64,000 nucleotides of DNA from Rhizobium sp. BK251 (GCF_004345245.1 NZ_SLUQ01000014.1:62001-126000), one strand, 5' to 3'; shown: positions 50,384 to 59,771, counted from the stretch's first letter. Numbers and translations are program-made. Notes: generated by a model not told the origin, from the letters alone.

Positions 50384-51046
50384 TCAAACTGCCTGCATGT
50401 AATCGGCCACGCTGTAGCAGTGGCTTGCCTGATAGGCATTTCGCCCGCGGTTCATGTGCGTCAGGTTGAACGTGCGAATGGCGCACACAACGCGGCGGCT
50501 CCCGAGCAGCTTGCGGATCGAGACAGAGCCGCGCACATTGATGCCGAAAATGTCCGCACCACGCGGGAAGAAATAACTGATGTCCTCTGGCTCCACCACG
50601 CTTTGCTCGAGAAAGGCTTCGTCCACCCGGCTCGGCGTGGCTGAACGATCGGTTGTGAAATCCGAAAGATGCAAGATGAATCTGGCGCGGATATCGTCGC
50701 CTTGAGCATAGAGCGTGAAAAGCTCCATCCAGCTCGCATTGACGCGTACGAGCGGCTTGTCCGATGTCGACGGCAGACAGGAAACCGACCAGTAGTATCG
50801 CTCGGTCTTGCGCAGCAAGGGAATGCAGTTTGGACCGTACAGCCCGAGGATCTCCAGCACTTCCCCCGCTTGCGGGTGACTAAGTAGCTTCTCAAATCGA
50901 GCGACATACTTGAAGCGCTGTTCCAGGGACTCTGAGCGGTCGCCCCCGTCCGGCAAGTCGATCTTGCCCGCGATCCAATCGCGCTGCTGCTCGAGATCAA
51001 GGAATTGCCGCACACCTGTGGCTCTCCGGCTTGAGGTCGCGTCCAT
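50384..51046 (-). CDS. Hypothetical protein, 220 residues
   Basis: A soluble protein beginning MDATSSRRATGVRQFLDLEQ. It has no signal peptide or membrane segment. The composition is that of a real globular protein, with stretches such as LGLYGPNCIPLL, LPSTSDKPLVRVNASWMELF and YQASHCYSVADYMQAV. I do not recognise a family. It ends in a conserved-looking Cys/Tyr region. It is the only intact gene between the nitrile hydratase remnants and the DUF4157 gene. AGGAC precedes the ATG. An effector or cargo role near DUF4157 would be speculative. Confidence 0.5.
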   Translation of the reverse strand: MDATSSRRATGVRQFLDLEQQRDWIAGKIDLPDGGDRSESLEQRFKYVARFEKLLSHPQAGEVLEILGLYGPNCIPLLRKTERYYWSVSCLPSTSDKPLVRVNASWMELFTLYAQGDDIRARFILHLSDFTTDRSATPSRVDEAFLEQSVVEPEDISYFFPRGADIFGINVRGSVSIRKLLGSRRVVCAIRTFNLTHMNRGRNAYQASHCYSVADYMQAV

Positions 51047-51751
51047 GTCAGACGTCCTGCGAAACTCGTATGCTGGTCACCAGCCGACTCCTGTGTCGCG
51101 CCCAATGCGCCTGCGAATGATACCTCGAAGATGGAAATATGGAAATTCTGCACGACCATGACGAGAGAAGCGCATGACCATTCGCCGTCTTGGCAACGGC
51201 TCAAGACTGGTATTCCCAGCGTTGCCGGGGCACCCCTTTCCAGGATCAGAGTTCGATCTCGCTGGCGAGCAATGAGTGCGCGTTCGGGACCTTGCTACTG
51301 TAGCGAGGCTGAAGGGCGGCTTTCAGGAGCTTCGGTGCATGGCGTGAACGGCCAGCCTTGGAGGCGCATTGTAGACTGTTGCCGACCCCTAGCTGTTGCT
51401 CCATCTTAAGCCCGACCTGCAGTGTCCGGCTCGAGTTGCGGATGCGGGACGGTGGTTCTCCGCATTTGCTTCGACCAAGCTTTGCTGACAAACTTAAATG
51501 ACCGTTGACAGCCGAAAACGCGAGGTGCAGCTTTCTCGTTGGGGCTGCGCGTTGCCAGTGGGGCGATCTGACTCAGGAGAGTCCGACGCAACAGGGTCCC
51601 CATTAACGCCTGGAAACGCCATTCGAACGGGTTGAATACCAATTGGCTTGGGAGGATTAGCCCATGGCAGTGGGAGACAGGATGAGACGGAATGTCGAGA
51701 CTGTCGATCCGCAGGCCCGCCTCCCTCATCGTGCGCTGAAAGATTGATCCT
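51047..51751. other. Divergent intergenic region, about 700 bases
   Basis: No convincing gene. All frames are either rich in Arg/Ser shadows or lack starts. It must hold the promoters of the 220-residue gene (leftward) and the DUF4157 gene (rightward), but no clear promoter was found by eye. Confidence 0.4.
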
Positions 51752-53653
51752 ATGAAAGCGCCCCTCCCGGTTTCGGCCCGAACCCCGTCAAAGCGCTCTT
51801 CCCTGCTGCCCGCCCCCGCGCGCTCGGTGACACCGCTACGCGCCGGCTTGGAAGCCGGGCGCGGAAGCGAGGATCGTGGTACGTCGTATGTAGCCACCAA
51901 GGGCTTCGACTTTGCGAATGTACCGATCCACTCGCCGGTCACACCGGTGTCTTCCCCGAGCGCGGATATCCAGGCGAAACTCTGCATCAGCTCGCCGGGT
52001 GACGCAGCCGAACAGGAAGCCGATCAGATCGCCGATCAGGTCATGCGCATGCCGACGCCCGGTGATGCGCCTCCCGCTGGCGACTTCGCCTGCATCAACC
52101 TCGCGCCCATCCAGCGCAAAGCGACTGCAAGCTCTCCATCCCATGCTTCAGGGAAGGAAGCAGATCACGTCGCCACCGAAACCGTGCGTCCAGCGGCATC
52201 CTCGCAGCAGCTCTCCATCCACAGCACACCTGCGAGTACAGAGCGCTCTGCGATAGATCTGGATACAACCACAGCAGTCGACGCAGCTCAGCGCGGCGGC
52301 ACACCGATGCCCAAAGACCAGCTCTCCTACTTTCAGCCGCGCTTCGGCCACGACTTCAGCCAGGTCCGCATCCACACCGATAGCAGCGCGACCGCCAGCG
52401 CTGCTGCCGTCCAGGCTCGTGCCTATACCGCAGGTCGTGACATCGTCTTCGGCGCAGGACAGTATGCGCCGCACACCGCCGCCGGCCGCCATCTACTTGC
52501 GCACGAGCTTACCCATGTCGTCCAGCAGCAGCGCGCTCCCGGACCGCCCAGCGTCCTCATGCGCGCACCCGACCCCACACCGACCTCGCTCGACCAGTTC
52601 TCCGAAGCCGACCGGCAAAGCCTGAAGTTCGATACAGAGGCCCTGAGCAGTCCTCTAATTCTGAAACAGTTCTTCGGGCTGAAGGGAACGGTCGCCGCCG
52701 CCACCAACCTCAACGCCGATATCGATATCGAAGTCCCGGCCATCGAAGCCGTCAAAGATGACAAGGTCAAGTCCGATCTCTATCGCGGATTGCGCCAGGT
52801 CGCGCTCAGCATCTTCGACCTCCAGCCTGGAAGCGACGGCAAAGCCCACTCCAAACGCCTGCATCTGGTTCATATCGAAAGCCTCGATCTCACCCAGTTC
52901 GGAGGCCCCAACGGCAGCTTCCGATTCACGTGCATCGGCAGCGAAGCCGCCGGCAAGATCACAGCAAAAATCCTCGTCGAAGCCATCCGCTCTCCCGCTA
53001 CGGGAATGTCCGATCCGGGCGCGGTCAAGGACATTGAAAAGCGCAAAGTCGTGCCCTACGGGCTCAAGCGCGGCTCCTCCATCACCGATGACTCCCTCTG
53101 GCAAAAGGTCGTGCGCTCACTCGGCACGTTCGACGAAGCGCTTATTATGCGCATCCGAGACGTCACCTTCGAAACCTCACCCAAGCAGACCGGCACCGAC
53201 GGCGAAGCAGCCTCCTTCGACTTCAGCTTTAAGAAATCCGATACCGGCCCGTGGAAGAAGACCATCACCTTGTTCCAGAAGATCGTTACCGCCCAGGATG
53301 CCGATTTCGCCCGCCTCCTCGATCACGAATTGGCCCACGCCATCGACATCGCTCCGGCCGAGAAACCCGGGGGGCGGATCGCCAAGGGAGAGGCCCATAA
53401 TCTCCCCAAATTCCTCGAAGCAGCCAAGAAAGACGGAGGCCGAGCCAAGGCCATCACCGACTACGGCGCGACCAGTGACAAAGAGTTCTACGCCGAGAAC
53501 CTCTCCCTCTTTATCCAGCAGCCGGAGACCTTCCAGGCGCTCCGACCCAATCTCTACAACTACTTTGTCGCCTATGAATGGGAAGCTGTCCGCGATCCCA
53601 AGCTCAACGCTCCCAGCACTGTCTGGTCGACGGCTCCCAAAGCCAAGCCCTGA
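51752..53653 (+). CDS. DUF4157 protein with second C-terminal HExxH metallopeptidase domain
   Basis: A 633-residue protein. A disordered N-terminal leader (1-185) contains two AEQEADQIADQV/GKEADHVATE-type pieces typical of DUF4157 leaders. The DUF4157 domain (about 186-262) carries FGHDFSQVRIHTDSSA, the ARAYTAGRDIVFGAGQYAPH strand and HELTHVVQQ (His251-His255). DUF4157 is common in proteins loaded into contractile injection systems. The C-terminal half ends in another zinc-protease-like domain with HELAH (525-529) and a downstream EFYAENLSLFIQQ that may give the third ligand. No contractile-system structural gene is in the window. No strong binding site precedes the ATG. Confidence 0.78.
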   Translation: MKAPLPVSARTPSKRSSLLPAPARSVTPLRAGLEAGRGSEDRGTSYVATKGFDFANVPIHSPVTPVSSPSADIQAKLCISSPGDAAEQEADQIADQVMRMPTPGDAPPAGDFACINLAPIQRKATASSPSHASGKEADHVATETVRPAASSQQLSIHSTPASTERSAIDLDTTTAVDAAQRGGTPMPKDQLSYFQPRFGHDFSQVRIHTDSSATASAAAVQARAYTAGRDIVFGAGQYAPHTAAGRHLLAHELTHVVQQQRAPGPPSVLMRAPDPTPTSLDQFSEADRQSLKFDTEALSSPLILKQFFGLKGTVAAATNLNADIDIEVPAIEAVKDDKVKSDLYRGLRQVALSIFDLQPGSDGKAHSKRLHLVHIESLDLTQFGGPNGSFRFTCIGSEAAGKITAKILVEAIRSPATGMSDPGAVKDIEKRKVVPYGLKRGSSITDDSLWQKVVRSLGTFDEALIMRIRDVTFETSPKQTGTDGEAASFDFSFKKSDTGPWKKTITLFQKIVTAQDADFARLLDHELAHAIDIAPAEKPGGRIAKGEAHNLPKFLEAAKKDGGRAKAITDYGATSDKEFYAENLSLFIQQPETFQALRPNLYNYFVAYEWEAVRDPKLNAPSTVWSTAPKAKP

Positions 53654-54158
53654 AACCGTCTCTGGGTGTGGAGGAGCACCTCGCCAAGAATGACGTACGA
53701 GCCGCGGCAGCGCTGCTTCGCCACTACCTGGGGCACTTCACTAGGGAGGCCTGCGACCGTCTGCGTGCGAGCGTCGAGTTTCGCGGTGACGCCCAATTCG
53801 CACTGGGCGATCTCCTCCCCAATGCTACCAGCACGTTGGGCGAGCTGCTGAAGAAGGCCAAGGTCGCCGCCAACTCGTCGAGCGGATCAGCGCGATCGAC
53901 GCAGCTTATGCCGAGGCGAAGACCAAGACCGGCTACGATAACTGGCAGATCAATACAGCCGTTCATTTCAACAAGTGGGCCGACCTCCAGAAGGAGGATT
54001 TCACCCCTGTGGTCGCAGCGTTCCGCAGTTTCACCAGTTCATTTGGCTGCACCACCTGCGGCAAGATGTATTTCGTGGCTCCTGACCGCGGCAGGAAGGA
54101 AGCTTTGCTCTGCGGGTGCGGAACCTCGAACCTGAATCTATTGCAGAAGGGCAGCTAA
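53654..54158 (+). pseudogene. C-terminal fragment of a large AAA/SMC-like ATPase, frameshifted
   Basis: From just after the DUF4157 stop, one frame reads VEEHLAKNDVRAAAALLRHY then RASVEFRGDAQFALGDLLPN. After a shift near 53880, another frame continues VERISAIDAAYAEAKTKTGY then INTAVHFNKWADLQKEDFTP and ends with a CTTC...CGCG zinc-ribbon-like segment. This order matches the tail of large SMC/RecF-like ATPases found in defence-type loci (from memory of the family). The ATPase part is absent. Confidence 0.55.
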
Positions 54159-54412
54159 CTACAGCCGCGCACCTGCCCCGCAACAAATAGCAGCGGCTGC
54201 TACGCTTTGCTCCTGAGTTGCCATTGGCTACGTTCGGGAGCCGTCGTCAAATACCGCTCAGAATAGCACGGGGCCCTATTGCTCAGCCTGACGCTCGCCG
54301 CTTCCGGTCCGCTTGTAAACCGAGTGACTCGCGCTCTTCCTCTTTGACTTTGAATATTTGAGTGCGTCCGCAGCATCAAAACATAAGGGAGTTCGGAGCG
54401 ACGACGCCCAGT

Positions 54413-54880
54413 TCAGCGTGCCGGCTCCTTGTTGCGCTGAACAGCGACGCTGAGCAGCGCGAGCAGACCTGAGCCGACCATCAGGAAGAACGAGACGGCG
54501 TTCAGCACGAGTGTCGAGCCGACCTTGACCACGCGATCGTACATGGTGATCGTCAGCGGCGAATCCGAGCCGACGAGCATCAGCGTCGTGTTGAAGTTTT
54601 CGAACGACACGAGGAAGGCGAAGACGAAGGCGGAGAGGAGCGCCGGGGCGAGATAGGGCAACGTCACCGTTCCGAGGACCCGCATCCGCGTGGCGCGCCG
54701 CGATTGTAGGCCGCCTCCTCAAGCGCGATATCGAATTTGCGCAGGCGGGCAGTAATGACCAGCGTGGTGATGGTCGTCAGGAACGAGAACTGCCCCAAGA
54801 TGACGAGGATCACGCCGGGGATGACAAGGGGCACGATCATCAACACGTAAAAGAAGCTCTTGCCGGGGAACCGCTTTCCG
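54413..54880 (-). pseudogene. Spermidine/putrescine-type ABC permease (PotC-like), truncated and frameshifted
   Basis: The leftward strand encodes FPGKSFFYVLMIVPLVIPGV and FDIALEEAAYNRGA in one frame. After a shift near 54685 it continues as RVLGTVTLPYLAPALLSAFV then ENFNTTLMLVGSDSPLTIT. The EAA loop with Gly is the ABC permease signature. A PotC-type permease is about 260 residues; here only the last 155 or so survive, in two frames, and no start is present. Confidence 0.75.
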
Positions 54881-54886
54881 TCACCA

Positions 54887-55145
54887 CTATCCTATCGTCT
54901 CGTCGACGACCGCCGCCGCCACAAACGTCGCCCACCGCGCGATCGTGGTGAAGCCTGTCTCCGGGAGCGGTTCTCTGTAGCGGATGCCTGCACTCTCCAA
55001 CGAGTGAAAGGCTTCGAACACGACACCGCCGTTTGGCGCCTTCTCCAATCGTGCGAATCCAGCCCCACGAGGTTGACGCGATACCGCTTCAGGATCTCGA
55101 TCGTCTCCTTACGCGGCGGGTCGCACCTGTCCGTAGGCCCGGAGT
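54887..55145 (-). pseudogene. Unidentified gene fragment with frameshift
   Basis: Leftward, one frame reads CDPPRKETIEILKRYRVNLV then GLDSHDW. After a shift the next frame reads GVVFEAFHSLESAGIRYREP then LPETGFTTIARWATFVAAAV, ending VDETIG and a TAG. Both pieces look like one real enzyme tail. I cannot name the family. It directly abuts the permease remnant. Confidence 0.4.
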
Positions 55146-55194
55146 CGATTTACGCACGCTGATAAGCACAGTAAATAAACCGGGGGAGGAAAGC

Positions 55195-55272
55195 ATGTGG
55201 CAAATAGCTATTGCGTCGCTGAACTTGGCCTTGGCCGCAAATTCACAAGCCATATTGGACGGGTCGGATTAG
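55195..55272 (+). CDS. Possible 25-residue leader peptide overlapping the hydrolase start
   Basis: ATG at 55195 follows a very strong GGGGGAGG at five to six bases and encodes MWQIAIASLNLALAANSQAI LDGSD (25 residues). It overlaps, two bases out of frame, the GTG start of the downstream lipoprotein hydrolase. The binding site could serve either. If it serves the ATG, this is a leader peptide coupled to the hydrolase. Confidence 0.25.
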   Translation: MWQIAIASLNLALAANSQAILDGSD

Positions 55273-56573
55273 CAAATTTCTGTCGGGCAATGACAGGGCT
55301 CCTGTTGCTTTTATGCTTCGCTGGCTGTGCCGCGCAGAGCGCGAACGTTGCAACGCTGCCTGTTGCCACGCCCCCAGGTTCGCAAAGCACCGAGACCGTC
55401 CGGTCCCGGCAGAGTTCTGGAACCTTCGACCTGCTCTACGTTACCGATCGGGCACCTGTAACTGCTTCCGACAAAACGTTGTCCTACGGTGCCGAGAGAG
55501 CCATATTCTTGAGCTTTGGATCGGTGTCGATCACCCCGACACGCAACTCTGCCACAAGCAAAAGTGGATTGCGTGTCGGCGCGGTTTCCGAGACCGGACG
55601 GTTTCCGGCGACACCTTACGGCGTCGTGGCGACCGCGGACGGATTACGCCGCACGCCGACGGCAGTCGCGGCCCACGAGCAGGCTGCCGCAGCGCTGCAG
55701 GCCGAAGTCGGTCGTCGTCTTGCAATGGCCAATCGTAAGGAAGTCGTGGTCTTTATTCACGGCTACGGCAACAGCTTCGACGACGCCGCGCTCACTACAG
55801 GCGAGATTTGCAGGTCGCTGCAGAACCAGTTTGTCTGCATTGTCCTGACCTGGCCTGCCGGGGGTACCGGCGGCTTCTTCTTTGGCTACAACATCGACCG
55901 CGAGTCGAGCGAGTTTGCAGTCGCGGACCTCAAGAAAGCCATTCGCATCATCGCCGAAACCAAGGGGGTCGAGCGGGTTCATCTCTTGGCGCATAGTCGC
56001 GGGACCGATGTGCTCGCGAACGTGGCCCAGCAACTCGCCATCGAAGCCTATGTCAGCCGATCCTCGCTTTGGCAACGCTACAAGATTGCAAACGCGGTGT
56101 TTTTCGCTCCCGATATTGACCTCGATGTGGCTTCTTCCAAATTGCTCGCGTGGGTGTCGGACCCAGACCTTGCCTTCGGCAGCAAATCAAGCCCAAGCGC
56201 GTTGCCGCCTCAAGGCGCGCTGCATCTCACGGTTTATTCGTCTCCCGGCGACAAAGCGTTGGGGGCATCGACGCTGCTCTTCGGCAGTGCCTTGCGGCTG
56301 GGGCAACTCGCTGTTGGCAGGCTTCCCAGGGACAGGAGCCAGGCGGCGGCCCAGTGGTCAGGGTCTCACATGGGAGGGCTGGTCGATTTCATCGAGTTTT
56401 CAGGCAGTGGCGGCTTCATCGGCCATAGCTATTTCTTGTCCGACCCGGCTGTTAAGGCGGACTTGGTTGCGCTCATCCGCGATAGGTTGAAGGCCGACGA
56501 TCCCCGTCGCCAACTCGTCGAAATCAAACGCCCTTTCTGGCAGGTATCGGATGTCCAGCAAGCCTCGCAATGA
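55197..56573 (+). CDS. DUF900-type alpha/beta hydrolase, probable lipoprotein
   Basis: A 458-residue protein from GTG 55197, or 427 residues from ATG 55290. The later start would expose a lipoprotein-type signal (MTGLLLLLCFAGCAAQ). The core is an esterase-like domain of the DUF900 family: FDLLYVTDRAP, then EVVVFIHGYGNSFDDAALTT, a nucleophile region HLLAHSRGTDVL (GxSxG variant AHSRG) and a late HLTVYSSPGD strand. It is probably anchored in the envelope facing the periplasm. The strong Shine-Dalgarno lies before the GTG; none is clear before 55290, so the start is uncertain. Confidence 0.8.
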   Translation: MANSYCVAELGLGRKFTSHIGRVGLANFCRAMTGLLLLLCFAGCAAQSANVATLPVATPPGSQSTETVRSRQSSGTFDLLYVTDRAPVTASDKTLSYGAERAIFLSFGSVSITPTRNSATSKSGLRVGAVSETGRFPATPYGVVATADGLRRTPTAVAAHEQAAAALQAEVGRRLAMANRKEVVVFIHGYGNSFDDAALTTGEICRSLQNQFVCIVLTWPAGGTGGFFFGYNIDRESSEFAVADLKKAIRIIAETKGVERVHLLAHSRGTDVLANVAQQLAIEAYVSRSSLWQRYKIANAVFFAPDIDLDVASSKLLAWVSDPDLAFGSKSSPSALPPQGALHLTVYSSPGDKALGASTLLFGSALRLGQLAVGRLPRDRSQAAAQWSGSHMGGLVDFIEFSGSGGFIGHSYFLSDPAVKADLVALIRDRLKADDPRRQLVEIKRPFWQVSDVQQASQ

Positions 56574-56597
56574 TTGTCCCACAAAGACCCTCTTGCC

Positions 56598-56632
56598 GCG
56601 CCCTTGTTAGTCGTCAGAGGCGACAAGGGCGC
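56598..56632 (+). terminator. 10-bp hairpin after the hydrolase gene
   Basis: GCGCCCTTGT and ACAAGGGCGC form a perfect 10-bp stem with a 15-base loop, 25 bases after the stop. It is followed by GACATTATAG, with no real T-run. The rest of the gap to 56874 holds no gene. Confidence 0.5.
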
Positions 56633-56874
56633 GACATTATAGCTTATCTCCATCGCGGGATTGTCGCTGAGAGCGCACCTGCTTTGTTCGAGCGGCTCAC
56701 ACCAGCTACCGCAACCCATCCTTTCCTGCACTTTGAGGCGATTGTCTGGAAAGGCAGCTTCGGGCCAAAAGGTACCGCCATGAGATGACTCCCCTATGCG
56801 CCAGAAGCGGTCATTGCTACCTCATTACAGGGAAGTTTGCGGACTCACGCGCGTCCGCAAACTTCGTTGCCAGT

Positions 56875-57333
56875 TTATTTTTCGAGCGCCGCCTGTGGCG
56901 TACTGCGGAAACTAATGCCCATTCGGTTATAGGCGTTCATCAGGCCTGTCGCGAGCGTTAGATCGACGAGTTCCTTCTCGTCGAACACCGCGCGGGCGGC
57001 CTCGTAAGCCTGATCGGGAACGCCGGTCTCTGCCACGCGCGTCACCGTTTCGGCCCAGGCAAGGGCCGCCCGCTCACGCTCGTCGAAAAGATTGCCGGCT
57101 TCCCTCCACGCCTGCACCAGCGCGATCTTCTCGATTGGTTGCCCCTTCTTCAGCAGGTCGCGCGTGTGCATGTCGAGGCAAAAGGCGCAGTTGTTGATCT
57201 GCGAGACACGAAGAAAGACAAGATCGACCAGCCCCGCGGGGAGGCTGCTCTGCATGGTGGTGTAGCCATAGAGTCCGTTAAGGGCTTTCATGCCGGCCGG
57301 GGCGATCTGGTTGTAGTCGAGACGCTTGCTCAT
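56875..57333 (-). CDS. Carboxymuconolactone decarboxylase / AhpD-like protein
   Basis: A 152-residue AhpD-fold protein. The peroxidase-type active site NNCAFCLDMHTRD (about residues 52-64) carries the CxxC pair and the His of the proton relay. Such proteins act as alkylhydroperoxidase-like reductases; a role in muconolactone metabolism is unlikely despite the domain name. GGAACAGGAC precedes the ATG. It is alone between convergent or distant neighbours and lies 290 bases from the metallo-hydrolase gene. Confidence 0.85.
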   Translation of the reverse strand: MSKRLDYNQIAPAGMKALNGLYGYTTMQSSLPAGLVDLVFLRVSQINNCAFCLDMHTRDLLKKGQPIEKIALVQAWREAGNLFDERERAALAWAETVTRVAETGVPDQAYEAARAVFDEKELVDLTLATGLMNAYNRMGISFRSTPQAALEK

Positions 57334-57624
57334 TTGTCCTGTTCCTTAGATTTTCGTTGAACGTTAGTCTTGCGCGATGGGTGTCCGTCCAGAGTTCCCA
57401 TAGGCGCGGCGTTTGGCGGATGTGGTCGCACATACAACGGCCGTGTCAGGCACTACGGCGGTCTATCCGCTCATGGATTGGGTTCCGCACGTTTCCCGTG
57501 CGAGGAAACGACCGTCGTCGGACCCCACACGAGAGAGCTTGGCGCCAATGCTCGGCGTAAATTGCTTGGCGATCCAGTGTTCAAACACTGTCGAGAGCTA
57601 TATCGGCCCTTCGCCCGGCAGCCG

Positions 57625-58560
57625 TCAGTAGTCCCAGAACATCGGCGCCCATCGGAATTTATCGCCTTCCACGGCAACGCGACCTAGCGACGGGAAGGGA
57701 AGATGAGTAGCTACCAGCAATTCACCACTCGCCGACAGTTCCCGCAGGAGACGGATCCGGACCCTGGCCGCCTCTTCCGGGTCGTGCTCGAAGCCATTGT
57801 GCCACTCGGGATGATCGAAACCAACAGCGAACACGGCGTCGCCGGCAAACGTTAGCGCGTCTCCGTTGGAAGCGATGCGGATTACACTGTGCCCTGGAGT
57901 ATGCCCCCCGGTGCGGCGAGCCACGACGCCCGGCGCAACCTCCTGCTTTTCATCAAACAGGCGCAGGTGGCTGCGATACTCGGCCAGGAACCGCTTGGCG
58001 GTTGCGCGCAGTGCGTCCGGGAAGCCGTCCGGCATCCTAGTCTGAGTGAAGTCCGGCGCTTCCCAGAACTTGGCCTCGGCGGCAGCGACGTGGATCCGCA
58101 GGTCAGGACGAAGCTTTTCCTTGATCCCTGGAACGAGAAGTCCACCGATGTGATCCATATGCAAGTGGGTCAGCACGAGATCGGTCACCGTTGTCAGATC
58201 AATGTCGGCCGCTTCCAGTCGCTTGGTCAACTGCCCGGCACGCGGCAGGTTCAAATCTGGATCAAGACCCAATCCTGCGTCGAGGAGAACGATCTGGTCG
58301 CCGCTGCGAACCACGACCGCATTCAGAGACCAGTCGAGTACTTCGGAAGGCAAGAACTGGTGAGCCATCCAGCTTGCACGATCAGCGGGATTCGCATTGT
58401 GTCCCAGCATTTGGGTGGGGAGCGGCAGGACCCCGTCGCTGACGATCATCACGTCGATGTCGCCGATCTTCAGCGCATAGCGAGACGGAACCAGTTCACT
58501 TGTGGCGGGCCTGCCGGGGTGGAAGTTGATTTCTTCGGAAATTTTCTTCTGTACGTTCAT
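57625..58560 (-). CDS. Metallo-beta-lactamase-fold hydrolase
   Basis: A 311-residue MBL-fold enzyme. The metal motif THLHMDHIGG (His132, His134, Asp136, His137) is intact, with later metal ligands in GHTPGHSV and FAGDAVF. The layout resembles the N-acyl-homoserine lactone lactonase/AttM-like and related families, but no specific substrate is assigned. ATG 58560 has AGGAG upstream; the open frame further up lacks a site. The gene reads in the same direction as the two-component pair, 434 bases downstream of it. Confidence 0.85.
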   Translation of the reverse strand: MNVQKKISEEINFHPGRPATSELVPSRYALKIGDIDVMIVSDGVLPLPTQMLGHNANPADRASWMAHQFLPSEVLDWSLNAVVVRSGDQIVLLDAGLGLDPDLNLPRAGQLTKRLEAADIDLTTVTDLVLTHLHMDHIGGLLVPGIKEKLRPDLRIHVAAAEAKFWEAPDFTQTRMPDGFPDALRATAKRFLAEYRSHLRLFDEKQEVAPGVVARRTGGHTPGHSVIRIASNGDALTFAGDAVFAVGFDHPEWHNGFEHDPEEAARVRIRLLRELSASGELLVATHLPFPSLGRVAVEGDKFRWAPMFWDY

Positions 58561-58994
58561 GATGAGCTCCTGTGTTTCTTGTTTGCCTGCCACTCTCCAT
58601 TGCGATGGCCTTACATACGGTCGGGGCTGGCGCTCACTCCGGCATTTTGAACGACGGGTTGATCGAGCGCCGATTGGTGACGGCTCCCAACACTTTAAGG
58701 ACGCCACACTGCGTCCGTAATCCAAACAAAGGTTTGGGGAGTCCGCTCAACAGGCTCGCGTCACTCCGCGTCATCGAGTTTCTGCCGCGTCAATCCGACA
58801 TCGGTTTTCGAAACGTTTTTCGCCGCATGTTGCGGCTCGGCGGGTCGAGCACCATCTGACAGTCTATGGATTTCTCGGCGCACCGAGCCGCGAGAGGCAG
58901 CCGCCTAGCCAGGTTTGCCGCATTTGCATGCGGGCAAGGGCGACGCCGATCTGCGGTCAACCGCCGGTGTGCTCGCTGCGGTCCGCCGACCGTT
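58561..58994. other. Gene-free stretch between the MBL gene and the response regulator
   Basis: About 430 bases. No protein-like frame is supported. Sequence near 58800-58980 is open on the plus strand but Arg/Ser-rich, as in shadow frames. It must hold the promoter of the MBL gene. Confidence 0.4.
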
Positions 58995-59771
58995 TCACGA
59001 GCTCCTGACTATCCGACGGGTATCGGGAGAAACGGACCGCTTGTTCTCGCCGATCTCGACACGCATGGTTTCGAAGCCAGTCACCAGTGGACAGTTTCGC
59101 GCTCTAAGAAGCTCGGCTTGAAGTCGTAGTCGAGCCCGGTAGTCGTTCGCCAATGAGGCTTTCTGCAAGCACTCCACTTTCCGAACAAGATCGGCAAGCG
59201 ATCGGCTATGCATTTTTCTCATGACGCTCATACGGTGAAGCTTGACAGTCATCTCCGCGAGGCCGAGTTGAAATGCGACCTGTTTATTCATCAGTCCACT
59301 GGCGACCGCGTACATCACTTCCTGCTCCCGTGGCGTCAACGTGCCTGCGAGTTCCCGCAACTGTTCACAGCCCGCATCTATTTTCCGTCTCTCGCCGTCA
59401 AGTTGGATGGCGTGGTCCACGGCGTCCAGCAGGTCCTGATTGACGAATGGCTTGGTTATGAAATCAGTCGCCCCAGCCTTCATCGCAGTCACGCTGGCTG
59501 GCACATCGGCCTGACCAGTCAGAAAGATGACTGGCATGTTGCTACCCATTGAGATGAGTCGGCTCTGCACTTCGAGACCGGTACTTCCCGGCATCTGAAG
59601 GTCAACCACCGCGCAACCGGGCGCATGAGCGTCGGCCATTTCCAGGAATTCTGCTCCACTTGAAAAAGCCGAAACGCGCTTGTTGGCGACGATGAAGAGG
59701 TCGAGCAGGGATTCCCGCATTTTCTCATCGTCATCAACGACATAGATGATGGGTTCGATAGAAGAGTTCAT
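58995..59771 (-). CDS. FixJ/NodW-type response regulator
   Basis: A 258-residue regulator. The receiver has acidic DDDE at 13-16, phospho-acceptor Asp57 in AVVDLQMPG and a C-terminal KPF. The LuxR-type helix-turn-helix (about 140-200) includes TPREQEVMYAVASGLMNKQV and LAEMTVKLHR. The C-terminal 50 residues form a basic extension absent from FixJ. It lies 80 bases downstream of the kinase gene in the same direction, so the pair is an operon. GAGGA precedes the ATG. Confidence 0.9.
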   Translation of the reverse strand: MNSSIEPIIYVVDDDEKMRESLLDLFIVANKRVSAFSSGAEFLEMADAHAPGCAVVDLQMPGSTGLEVQSRLISMGSNMPVIFLTGQADVPASVTAMKAGATDFITKPFVNQDLLDAVDHAIQLDGERRKIDAGCEQLRELAGTLTPREQEVMYAVASGLMNKQVAFQLGLAEMTVKLHRMSVMRKMHSRSLADLVRKVECLQKASLANDYRARLRLQAELLRARNCPLVTGFETMRVEIGENKRSVSPDTRRIVRSS

